A stretch of 64,000 nt of DNA from Flavobacteriaceae bacterium HL-DH10 (GTDB lineage: Bacteria; Bacteroidota; Bacteroidia; Flavobacteriales; Flavobacteriaceae): the NCBI GenBank assembly GCA_031826515.1, contig CP134536.1:1438001-1502000 (forward strand), read 5' to 3'. The notes below the pieces were generated by a model. The model did no database searches. It was given only the letters and a program-made list of their open reading frames with translations, and was not told where the DNA came from. The position numbers and the translations under genes are program-made. Shown here piece by piece: positions 44,908 to 52,580 of this stretch. Every line of letters begins with the position of its first letter. The first letter of the stretch is position 1.

Positions 44908-45033
44908 ATGAATAGGCTACTCATCAATTTAGTTTTATTTTTTTTTACTTCATGTATGCCTTTAAGAATTGCTCCTTTTATTAAAGATTATAAAATTATG
45001 CTTGTGTTTTTTGAGGGTTCAAAGGAAGTATAG
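44908..45033 (+). pseudogene. Truncated lipoprotein fragment
   Basis: 41 residues: signal with lipobox FFFTSC (Cys 16) followed by MPLRIAPFIKDYKIM, which from memory matches the start of a longer flavobacterial lipoprotein (C.PLR.AP.I.DYKI), then an unrelated 10-residue tail and TAG. 20 bases after the previous stop. Probably a decayed gene whose 3' part is gone. Confidence 0.5.
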
Positions 45034-45314
45034 GCTTCTCCTTTTTAGAACTCCTTAAATAGATCATGTCCAAAAGTTGTATTTAAGCAAAAATTCCAGT
45101 TAATCTAAAGCCGAAATTTCACTTTACAAGTAGCAGCAAACCCAATTATTAGTATTTCTATTAAAAATTGCCTTAATTATATGCTAAATTACCTTAACAT
45201 ATACTTAACATTTATTTAACTGATAATTTAGCATATAAATTAGCCAAAATGAATGTTTTCTAAACACTCCTTCCCATATACCTTTGCAGTGTTGAACGTT
45301 AAAAAATTCAAATC
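45034..45314. promoter_or_regulatory. Upstream region of the 45315 gene
   Basis: No gene. TACCTTTG (45279-45286) fits the TAnnTTTG -7 box and is followed by CAGTGTTGAACGTTA, a leader repeated before the paralogue at 46231. The block AACTGATAATTTAGCATATAAATTAG (about 45213-45238) recurs at 43920. Confidence 0.55.
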
Positions 45315-45899
45315 ATGAAAAATGTAATTAAAAAAAGCATTCTATTAGTAACAGTGTTTACTACAATGCTAAGTATCGCAAATGAAATTCCTAACAACAT
45401 TAAAAAAACGTATAAGGAAACAGCATTAACAATTAATAATGTAAGCCAAGGAGATTTATTAACTATTAAAGATTACAATGGTATTGTTCTTTATAAGGAA
45501 TTAATAAAATCTAATGGGACTTATAAAAAAGGATTCGATTTAACTGCGCTTCCAAGTGGAGATTATTTTTTCGAAGTTGATAAAGACATGGAAATTAAAA
45601 CAATTCCATTTACCGTTAATTATCAAAGTGTGGTATTTAATAAGGAAAAAGAAACTTCAATCTACAAACCTTATTTAAGACAAAAAGGAGATTTAATACT
45701 TATTTCAAAACTAGCTCCGAATTTAGAACCTTTGAAAGTTAGCATCTATTCTGAATTAGAAAGTGGTTCTGAATTATTATACACTCAAAATATTGAAGGC
45801 CTACAATCTATTGATATAGCATATAGATTAAAAAAAGGAAGCTTTAAAATAGTATTCAACTCTAATGGTAAAGAGTTTACAAAATTCATTAATAATTAG
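45315..45899 (+). CDS. Small secreted protein, paralogue 1
   Basis: 194 residues, exported by a signal peptide (about 1-22, VTVFTTMLSIANE). The mature part is beta-rich: LTINNVSQGDLLTIKDYNGIVLYKELIKSNGTY, GFDLTALPSGDYFFEVDKDMEIKTIPFTV. This resembles the secretion-linked Ig-like repeats (LTNLPSGDYFFEI) common in Bacteroidetes surface proteins. It is paralogous along its whole length to 46231-46839. No sorting domain is seen. Function unknown. Own promoter and terminator. Confidence 0.85.
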   Translation: MKNVIKKSILLVTVFTTMLSIANEIPNNIKKTYKETALTINNVSQGDLLTIKDYNGIVLYKELIKSNGTYKKGFDLTALPSGDYFFEVDKDMEIKTIPFTVNYQSVVFNKEKETSIYKPYLRQKGDLILISKLAPNLEPLKVSIYSELESGSELLYTQNIEGLQSIDIAYRLKKGSFKIVFNSNGKEFTKFINN

Positions 45900-45927
45900 T
45901 TTAATGTCTTATTTAGTTTAGTTGGTA

Positions 45928-45957
45928 AAGTGGGCTGTGGTGGCCCACTTTTTTTTT
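45928..45957 (+). terminator. Terminator after paralogue 1
   Basis: AAAGTGGGC and GCCCACTTT around TGTGGTG-like loop, with a T run. The same element with one base pair exchanged occurs at 44163. Confidence 0.85.
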
Positions 45958-46193
45958 GCATCATTTTCTCTTCCAGTACTTTTTATAAAATATAAATCTG
46001 CTGTGTTAATTGCTTTTATTTAGAGATTAACACTTTTCTTGATATTAATACAAAACCAATCTACTTTGTAATAATATGCTCTATTAACAAATAAATATGC
46101 CTTTTTAATTAACATAAAGTTAATGTAAAAATAACAGATAAAATACCATATAAATACATCAAAATCAATGTTTTACAAACTTAAAATCTGTCC

Positions 46194-46201
46194 TATATTT
46201 G
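46194..46201 (+). promoter_or_regulatory. -7 box of paralogue 2
   Basis: TATATTTG (TAnnTTTG) followed by TAGTGTTGAACGTTATAAA, the same leader as for the gene at 45315. The remainder of 45958-46230 shows no gene. Confidence 0.6.
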
Positions 46202-46230
46202 TAGTGTTGAACGTTATAAAACTCCAAATT

Positions 46231-46839
46231 ATGAAAAACGTAATTAAAAACACAAAAAAAGGAATCTTAATGGTAACTATGTTTGTTACCTTGTTAAGCT
46301 TCGCAAACGAGAGATCATTTACAATTAAAAATGATGCTAACAGAACCTCACTGACTTTTTACAATGTAAAAGAAGGGAACCTATTATCTATTAAAGATGA
46401 TAACGGAATCATATTATACAAAGAGCTCATTCAGGAACAAGGAACTTACTCAAAAGGATTTGATTTAACTTCACTACCAGATGACAACTATATTTTTGAA
46501 CTAGAAAAGGATATGGAAATTGAAACTATTCCTTTCACTGTAAAATCTAGTGTAGTTGAATTTGACAAAGAAGAGGGAAAAATAATTTTCAAACCCTTTA
46601 CAAGAGTCGTTGGTAATTTAGTTTATCTTACACAACTTGCACTAAATGATGAATCTTTTAAAGTAAACATCTACTATTCAAACTCTAATTTTACTTCAGA
46701 TTCAGAACTCGTATATTCTGAAAAAATTGAAAACACAAAAGACATTAAAAGAGTTTACAAATTAGTTGGTTTATACAAAGGTAATTACAAAATTGTTTGT
46801 AATCTAGACGATAGAATATTTACAAAATTCATTAACTAA
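46231..46839 (+). CDS. Small secreted protein, paralogue 2
   Basis: 202 residues from ATG 46231 (MKNVIKNTKKG). This start aligns with the paralogue at 45315; an in-frame ATG 21 codons upstream lies before the -7 box and is rejected. Signal peptide about 1-27 (VTMFVTLLSFANE). The mature part repeats the pattern LTFYNVKEGNLLSIKDDNGIILYKELIQEQGTY and GFDLTSLPDDNYIFELEKDMEIETIPFTV. Beta-rich envelope or extracellular protein, function unknown. Confidence 0.85.
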   Translation: MKNVIKNTKKGILMVTMFVTLLSFANERSFTIKNDANRTSLTFYNVKEGNLLSIKDDNGIILYKELIQEQGTYSKGFDLTSLPDDNYIFELEKDMEIETIPFTVKSSVVEFDKEEGKIIFKPFTRVVGNLVYLTQLALNDESFKVNIYYSNSNFTSDSELVYSEKIENTKDIKRVYKLVGLYKGNYKIVCNLDDRIFTKFIN

Positions 46840-46862
46840 ACAGTTAACAAGCCAACCCCGTT

Positions 46863-46895
46863 AAAAAAGGTGAGCAATAGTTGCTCACCTTTTTG
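46863..46895. terminator. Terminator between convergent genes
   Basis: AAAAAAGGTGAGCAA and TTGCTCACCTTTTT form a 14-bp stem with loop TAG. Serves paralogue 2 and probably the radical SAM gene on the other strand. Confidence 0.85.
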
Positions 46896-46899
46896 TTTT

Positions 46900-47973
46900 T
46901 TAAAACAACCTCAACTGCCCTTCTTTATATGGTTCATGTAAATTACAGTTGAGTTTAGGCATTTGTGTATCCTTAAAATATTTTTGTCTTGCTAATTTTA
47001 CTAAGTTATTAATTTGTTCAGCTATTTTACCTTCTCCATGCATTCTTGTGCCATAAAGGCTATCATTTAGGTGTCCTCCATGGCAACTTTCTATTTGATG
47101 TAATACTTTTTCAGCGCGATCGGGCATTGTTTTATGAATCCAATCTGAAAAAATCTCACCAATAGCTCCGTTTAATCTAACAATAGTATGTGCAATAGAT
47201 AAAGCACCATAATCTGAAGCTGCTTTTGCCAATGGCAAAATTTCATGACTATTTATTGATGGAATAATAGGTGCCAACATAACATTAACAGGAATACCGT
47301 TTTCGCTTAATACTTTAACGGTTTCAAGTCTTTTTTTAATTGTTGTAGTTCTAGGCTCTAAAACACGTCGAATATGTTCTGACAAAGACGTAATAGACAT
47401 ATTTACAGCTATTAAATCATCTTTTGCTAAAGCTTTTAAAAGGTCTAAATCTCTTAAAATTAAAGCATTTTTTGTTATAATAGCTACAGGATGTTTGTAT
47501 TTCAAAAACACCTCTAAGCATTGACGCGTAATTTCAAATTGCTTTTCGGCAGGTTGATAACAATCGGTATTTCCAGACATTACAATAGGGTGTGCTTTCC
47601 AACTTTTCTTTTTCAACTGTGCTTCTAATAATTTAGGCGCGTCTTTTTTTACCATAATACGGCGCTCAAAATCTAAACCAGCACTATAACCCCAAAATTC
47701 GTGACTATTACGTGCATAGCAGTAAATACAACCATGCTCACAACCTTGATAAGCATTCATAGAATAAGCCATCCCAATATCTGGACTCTCCACTTTGTTT
47801 ACAATCGTTTTAGGAAAAACATCTAAATATAATGTTTTATTAGCATCAGGTACTTCGCCTTCTTTATGACAGAATTCTAAAAAATCGTCACGCGTTTCAT
47901 GAGTTAATTCAAAAAAACGATTAGCCACATTACGTTGTGCACCACGACCTTTTATTGGAGATTTTGAGTTCAA
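46900..47973 (-). CDS. Radical SAM protein, PA0069/SPL-like family
   Basis: 357 residues. The cluster motif C78xxxC82xxC85 (QGCEHGCIYCYAR) binds the 4Fe-4S cluster, with conserved NAYQGCEHGC context and downstream VMSGNTDCYQPAEK and LAPIIPSINSHE. The family is the Rv2578c/PA0069 type related to spore photoproduct lyase; the reaction is not established. Cytoplasmic, monocistronic. Upstream is the start of the second cassette region. Confidence 0.92.
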   Translation of the reverse strand: MNSKSPIKGRGAQRNVANRFFELTHETRDDFLEFCHKEGEVPDANKTLYLDVFPKTIVNKVESPDIGMAYSMNAYQGCEHGCIYCYARNSHEFWGYSAGLDFERRIMVKKDAPKLLEAQLKKKSWKAHPIVMSGNTDCYQPAEKQFEITRQCLEVFLKYKHPVAIITKNALILRDLDLLKALAKDDLIAVNMSITSLSEHIRRVLEPRTTTIKKRLETVKVLSENGIPVNVMLAPIIPSINSHEILPLAKAASDYGALSIAHTIVRLNGAIGEIFSDWIHKTMPDRAEKVLHQIESCHGGHLNDSLYGTRMHGEGKIAEQINNLVKLARQKYFKDTQMPKLNCNLHEPYKEGQLRLF

Positions 47974-48045
47974 TGTAGTTAAATTAAAGATTCTAAGCTT
48001 TTTAAAATTACTTATAATTTATATTGAAAACTGTTAAATTTAAAA

Positions 48046-48150
48046 TGGGTTATTAACAAAATATGCGTACTCACAAACTTGACTTTGTCAGAGATAAAAT
48101 TATAACTTCGTTTAACATTAAAACGATTTCATACCCACAAGTTATTAACA
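48046..48150 (+). repeat. Cassette repeat R7, degraded copy
   Basis: Left box GTTATTAACA (AACA 48055-48058) then AATATGCGTA. Right end CATACCCACAAGTTATTAACA (48130-48150). The right end and the run into the gene (AACAATTAAAAAAATG) closely match R3 and its following gene start. The inner hairpin is not preserved. Confidence 0.5.
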
Positions 48151-48159
48151 ATTAAAAAA

Positions 48160-49266
48160 ATGAAAAGAACTACACTTCTGTTTTTATTATTAACAATTAA
48201 CTATTCTTTTTCTCAAAAATTATTCATTACAAAAAGAGATTATAGTAGTGGAAACGTGTCAACCCATATTCATTCATTACAAGAAATCAATCAGACAAAT
48301 GGAAATCTTATAAGTAATTATAATTTTAGTACTAGCTTTCCAAATAGCTACTCCCCAAGAAGTCTATCATTCAATTACGAAACAAATGAAATAATAGGGG
48401 AAGCTGACGGTATTATTGTAAAATATAATATTGATACAGGTATTGAAACATCTTTTAACTTACCATCAACATTAAACACCAATTATGGAGAAATAATTTT
48501 TGTGAAAAACCGACTATTCATTACAAAAAGAAATTATAGTAGAGGAAACGTGTCAACCTATATTCATTCATTACAAGAAATCAATCAGACAAATGGAAAT
48601 ATTATAAGTAATTATAATTTTAGTACTAGCTTTCCAAATAGCTACTCCCCAAGAAGTCTATCATTCAATTACGAAACAAATGAAATAATAGGGGAAGCTG
48701 ACGGTATTATTGTAAAATATAATATTGACACAGGTATTGAAACATCTTTTAACTTACCTTCAACACAAAACACCAATTATGGAGAAATAATTTTTGTAAA
48801 AAACCGACTATTCATTACAAAAAGAAATTATAGTAGTGGAAACGTGTCAACCTATATTCATTCATTACAAGAAATCAATCAGACAAATGGAAATCTTATA
48901 AGTAATTATAATTTTAGTACTAGCTTTCCAAATAGCTACTCCCCAAGAAGTCTATCATTCAATTACGAAACAAATGAAATAATAGGGGAAGCTGACGGTA
49001 TTATTGTAAAATATAATATTGATACAGGTATTGAAACATCTTTTAACTTACCAACAACATTAAACACCAATTATGGAGAAATAATTTTTATAAATACTCG
49101 AGACTATTCTCTGAGCATTAATAAAAACAACTCAATTAGCAATATACCCAAACCCATAAAGGCATATGATCTAATAGGTAAGGAGGTTTCTACAAACACT
49201 AAAAATGAAGTTATAATTGTTGTTTATAAAAATGGTAGTAGAAAAAAAATATTCCAAATAAATTAA
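48160..49266 (+). CDS. Secreted protein of three tandem 98-residue repeats, cassette cargo
   Basis: 368 residues. Signal peptide about 1-18 (LTINYSFSQ). Three almost identical 98-residue units (about 21-118, 119-216, 217-314), each starting LFITKR(D/N)YS(S/R)GNVST and containing the beta-propeller-like SLSFNYETNEIIGEADG segment. The C-terminal about 50 residues (IPKPIKAYDLIGKEVSTNTKNEVIIVVYKNGSRKKIFQIN) look like a short type IX sorting or adhesion tail. It is flanked on both sides by the palindromic repeat family, so it is a single-gene cassette placed between core genes. Function unknown; surface binding is inferred. Confidence 0.85.
   Translation: MKRTTLLFLLLTINYSFSQKLFITKRDYSSGNVSTHIHSLQEINQTNGNLISNYNFSTSFPNSYSPRSLSFNYETNEIIGEADGIIVKYNIDTGIETSFNLPSTLNTNYGEIIFVKNRLFITKRNYSRGNVSTYIHSLQEINQTNGNIISNYNFSTSFPNSYSPRSLSFNYETNEIIGEADGIIVKYNIDTGIETSFNLPSTQNTNYGEIIFVKNRLFITKRNYSSGNVSTYIHSLQEINQTNGNLISNYNFSTSFPNSYSPRSLSFNYETNEIIGEADGIIVKYNIDTGIETSFNLPTTLNTNYGEIIFINTRDYSLSINKNNSISNIPKPIKAYDLIGKEVSTNTKNEVIIVVYKNGSRKKIFQIN
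48220..49101 (+). repeat. Three 294-bp tandem repeats inside the gene
   Basis: Units 48220-48513, 48514-48807 and 48808-49101 keep exact 294-base spacing and differ at only a few positions. The repeat is in frame (98 codons), so unit number can change without breaking the protein. Confidence 0.95.
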
Positions 49267-49270
49267 AAAC

Positions 49271-49408
49271 TGTTGCTAACATTGTGTAAAAACAATGATT
49301 AATTTTAATCTTAAATCAAAAGGTTAGTGCGTATTTGGTCACTATAATTTTCCTGCGAAAAATCCTTGGACACAAAAAAGCACTATTCTTATACGTAACC
49401 GTTAAACG
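49271..49408 (+). repeat. Cassette repeat R6 (attC-like imperfect palindrome)
   Basis: TGTTGCTAACA (49271-49281) starts 5 bases after the stop, then GTGTAAAA. Inner TTTTCCTGCGAAAAATCC hairpin at about 49349. The right end is CTTATAC (to 49393), GTAAC, then CGTTAAAC (49400-49407). It shares the GAAAAATCCTTGGACACAAA motif with R3. It sits just before the convergent enoyl-CoA hydratase stop. Confidence 0.75.
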
Positions 49409-49429
49409 AACCTCCCAAAAAAACCATTT

Positions 49430-50218
49430 CTAATCTCTGTTCCCAGGAAAATCAGCTTTTCTTTTTTGTAAAAATGCGGTGGTACCTTCAGCAAAATCTT
49501 CGGTTCCAAAACACTTACCAAATTGCTTTATTTCAATATCAAAACCATTAATACCATCTTTAAAATTAGCATTTATAGCTTTAATAGCAGCGCCTATAGC
49601 TACAGTTGAATTTCGTAAAATTTTGGCTGAAATATTTTGGCAAAAGGATATTAATTCTTCTTGTTTTTTAACATGGTTTACCAAACCATAACTACATGCC
49701 GTTTCAGCATCTATCATACTTGCAGTCATAATCATTTCCATGGCACGACCTTTTCCAATAAGTTGTGGTAAACGCTGTGTCCCACCATAACCAGGTATAA
49801 CACCCAATGACACTTCTGGCAAGCCCATTTTCGCATTATCGCTAGCCACTCTAAAATGACAAGCCATAGCTAATTCTAGTCCGCCACCAAGCGCAAAACC
49901 ATTTATTGCGGCAATTACTGGTGTCGATAAATTTTCAATAAAATCAAATAATAAGGCTTGTCCTTTTGCTGCTAAGTTTTTGCCTTCTTTAACACTATAA
50001 TTAGCAAACTCACTAATATCGGCTCCAGCCACAAAAGCTTTATCGCCACTACCTGTTACAATAATAACTTTAATAGCGTCATCTTCATTGGCTTCATTAA
50101 AAGCTTCATGCAACTCCTGTATGGTCTCTCTATTTAATGCATTTAACTTTTTTGGACGGTTAATCGTTATGATTGCAACAGCTCCTTGGGTTTCTGATAG
50201 AATATTTTGGTAATTCAT
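49430..50218 (-). CDS. Enoyl-CoA hydratase/isomerase family protein
   Basis: 262 residues, crotonase fold. Oxyanion-hole segments INRPKKLNALN, KAFVAGADISEFA and NGFALGGGLELAMACHFRVA, with the second catalytic region LPEVSLGVIPGYGGTQRLPQLIG. It hydrates trans-2-enoyl-CoA in beta-oxidation or related routes; the precise substrate is not evident and no other beta-oxidation gene is adjacent. Cytoplasmic. Separated from the histidine kinase by 88 bases. Confidence 0.92.
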   Translation of the reverse strand: MNYQNILSETQGAVAIITINRPKKLNALNRETIQELHEAFNEANEDDAIKVIIVTGSGDKAFVAGADISEFANYSVKEGKNLAAKGQALLFDFIENLSTPVIAAINGFALGGGLELAMACHFRVASDNAKMGLPEVSLGVIPGYGGTQRLPQLIGKGRAMEMIMTASMIDAETACSYGLVNHVKKQEELISFCQNISAKILRNSTVAIGAAIKAINANFKDGINGFDIEIKQFGKCFGTEDFAEGTTAFLQKRKADFPGNRD

Positions 50219-50306
50219 AGTTGTTAATTATTTTGATTCCTGCATTGCTCATTGATTCCTATTTTTTAAAATTACTATCTTGAATCTCCGATTTATGAGG
50301 AATGGA

Positions 50307-51764
50307 TTATGCTTTTGGAAATGTAACTTTAAATGTGGTGCCCATATTTTTTTCTGAACTAAATTCAATACTCCCATTATAGGTTTCAATAATATTTTTA
50401 ACCATCGCTAGCCCAAGTCCCATACCACTTGTTTTAGTTGTGAATTTTGGCTCGAATACCTTTTCTTTGTTTTCTTCTGAAACACCTGAACCATTATCTG
50501 AAACAGTAATTATAACATCTCTATCATTAGAACTAACATTAATTACAATTTTTGGAATTTGATTTTCTGGCATGGCCTGAATAGCATTTTTAACCAAATT
50601 TGTAACTACTCTTATTAGTTGAGTTCTATCAAATTTTGCGATAACTTCGTCAGATTCTGAAGTAAAGAATATATAGTCTTCATTAAAAATATCGAGTGCT
50701 AATTTTACAATTTTAACCACATTTAGGGTTTCATTTTGTTGCGCAGGCATTTTAGCAAAATTTGAAAATGCCGAGGCAATAGAACTCATGGTATCTATTT
50801 GCTGAATAAGTGTTTTGCTATATTCATCTACTTTTAAATGAATATTCTCATCTTCTGGATTAAACTTGCGCTGAAAGTTTTGAACCGTTAAACGCATAGG
50901 GGTTAAGGGGTTTTTAATTTCATGCGCTACCTGTTTTGCCATTTCTCGCCATGCCTGTTCACGTTCACTGCGTGCTAATTGCACAGCACTTTCTTCCAGC
51001 TCATCAATCATACTATTATATGAATTAACTAACGTAGAAATCTCTTCACTGGTATCGTTTACCTCTATTTTTTTGTTTCGCTTTTCTAATCGGGTTGTAT
51101 TAATCTTATCACTAATAGCCTTTAATGATTTTGTAATATATTTTGATAACAAAAATGCAATAGCAATCGCCATTAATAATACAAGCATAAAGGCATAGGC
51201 GATACGCTCTAAAAACTCCAAAAGTTCGTTAGTAAGAAAATCGTCCTTTTCTAAATATGGAATATTTAATATCGCAATGGGTTTCGATTTTTGATCAACC
51301 AAATAGGTATAGGAAGATTGAAAAGTTTCTCCATTTTCTATATGTATATCCACGTACTTATGACCAACTCTATTCGAAATGGCATTTAAAACCGCTGCCT
51401 TTAGACATTTCTCGGCATCATTAACTTGTAAACTTGCTTTAGAGGACAACAATAAAGTGCCTTCTAAATCGTGTAAATTAATTTGAAGCTTATGTATATC
51501 GGCAACATTATAAATCTCGTCCTTAAAAATTAAAGGGATATTTTCGGTTTTAACTTCCCATGTGTTTTGCCTTCCATTTAAAATGCGCTTTAAATGGGTT
51601 TGAACATTGCCTTCTTTACGGTCTAAACGCCCTTCATGATAATCTTTACTTTGTTCTTTATATTGAATGATGGCTACCGCCGAAATAAGTATAGATGCTA
51701 GTAGCACTAGCAGAATCATGGCTAAAAAAATACGGGTTCGTAGAGAGAGTTTTTTTAATTTCAT
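50307..51764 (-). CDS. Sensor histidine kinase, HAMP-type
   Basis: 485 residues. Membrane helices about 12-33 and 187-208 enclose a periplasmic sensor domain. HAMP about 208-262, HisKA with the phospho-accepting His in AKQVAHEIKNPLTPMRL (about 280), HATPase about 370-485 with N box NLVKNAIQAMP, G1 DNGSGV and G2 KTSGMGLGLAMVKNI. Layout as in NtrY-like kinases. No response regulator gene is adjacent, so its partner is elsewhere. Monocistronic. Confidence 0.92.
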   Translation of the reverse strand: MKLKKLSLRTRIFLAMILLVLLASILISAVAIIQYKEQSKDYHEGRLDRKEGNVQTHLKRILNGRQNTWEVKTENIPLIFKDEIYNVADIHKLQINLHDLEGTLLLSSKASLQVNDAEKCLKAAVLNAISNRVGHKYVDIHIENGETFQSSYTYLVDQKSKPIAILNIPYLEKDDFLTNELLEFLERIAYAFMLVLLMAIAIAFLLSKYITKSLKAISDKINTTRLEKRNKKIEVNDTSEEISTLVNSYNSMIDELEESAVQLARSEREQAWREMAKQVAHEIKNPLTPMRLTVQNFQRKFNPEDENIHLKVDEYSKTLIQQIDTMSSIASAFSNFAKMPAQQNETLNVVKIVKLALDIFNEDYIFFTSESDEVIAKFDRTQLIRVVTNLVKNAIQAMPENQIPKIVINVSSNDRDVIITVSDNGSGVSEENKEKVFEPKFTTKTSGMGLGLAMVKNIIETYNGSIEFSSEKNMGTTFKVTFPKA

Positions 51765-51849
51765 GAATAGTTACTGTGCTTTTAAAACTTCAATAAATAT
51801 AACAATAATTAGACCAAACAGCCTAAGGCTTCTATAAAATAAAGTTAGC

Positions 51850-51975
51850 AGGTGGTTGCGTTAGGGATTGTAGTGGTAGCTTTTGGCGAGGCACGTATCG
51901 AGCCAAAACTTTAAGCGAAAAGCCCGACCTTTATGCTGAACTTAATTCAGGATAAAGGGAACGCCCAAATAATAA
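51850..51975. other. GC-richer intergenic element
   Basis: Within the 264-base gap before the kinase gene. It contains GCGTTAGGGATTGTAGTGG ... GCGAAAAGCCCGACC, GC-richer than its surroundings, of a type I have seen dispersed between genes in Flavobacteriaceae. A weaker relative is at 26448. Function unknown; no gene seen in the gap. Confidence 0.4.
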
Positions 51976-52028
51976 AAGAATTTCAAAGAAAACCCCGAGA
52001 CATAATCTCGATGAATCATTTTTCACTT

Positions 52029-52577
52029 TTATGCATCTGGATTTTTATTGCGTATGTTTTTATAAACTTTAAAACCTAACATAATTAAAACCCCTAAAAC
52101 AAAAATACCAACAACGCCCCATACCCAATTTATAGCACTTTTTAAAATAACTAAAAACACTACTGCAAAGAGAATAAATGTAGCACCTTCATTCCAAATA
52201 CGCATAAAACTAGACGTTTTTTTAACCACATCGTTTTGTAATTGCTTATAGTATTGATGGGTTTTTAAGTGGTATATGATGAGTAAAACAACGAAGCCTA
52301 ATTTTACATGCATCCATGGTTGTTGCAACCAAAACGGTTGTAAAACAAGTAGCCAAATAGCAAAAAGCGTTGCTAAAATAGCAGATGGCCAGGTGATAAT
52401 AAACCATAGTCGTTTTGCCATAAGCTTTAATTGTTTTCCTAAAATTTCTTTATCTGGTGATGGTTTATGAAAAGCTTCTATTTGATAAACAAACAAGCGT
52501 GGTATATAAAACAAGCCCGCAAACCAAGTGATTACAAAAATGAGATGAAATGATTTTATATAATAGTAATATTCCAT
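52029..52577 (-). CDS. hemJ: Protoporphyrinogen oxidase HemJ (CopD-like)
   Basis: 182 residues with four to five membrane helices. HemJ features: the first-helix histidine in YIKSFHLIFVITWFAGLFYIPRLFVY, the LKLMAKRLW stretch and HVKLGFVVLLIIYHLKTH in the third helix. HemJ oxidises protoporphyrinogen IX to protoporphyrin IX, the step before ferrochelatase, at the inner membrane. It lies 3 bases downstream of the MATE gene and in the same operon as hemH, which supports the assignment over a generic CopD protein. Confidence 0.88.
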   Translation of the reverse strand: MEYYYYIKSFHLIFVITWFAGLFYIPRLFVYQIEAFHKPSPDKEILGKQLKLMAKRLWFIITWPSAILATLFAIWLLVLQPFWLQQPWMHVKLGFVVLLIIYHLKTHQYYKQLQNDVVKKTSSFMRIWNEGATFILFAVVFLVILKSAINWVWGVVGIFVLGVLIMLGFKVYKNIRNKNPDA

Positions 52578-52580
52578 AAT

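Noticed and set aside
48220-49101. CRISPR or other spaced repeat array
   Set aside because: The units are contiguous 294-bp in-frame copies inside one gene, with no spacers.
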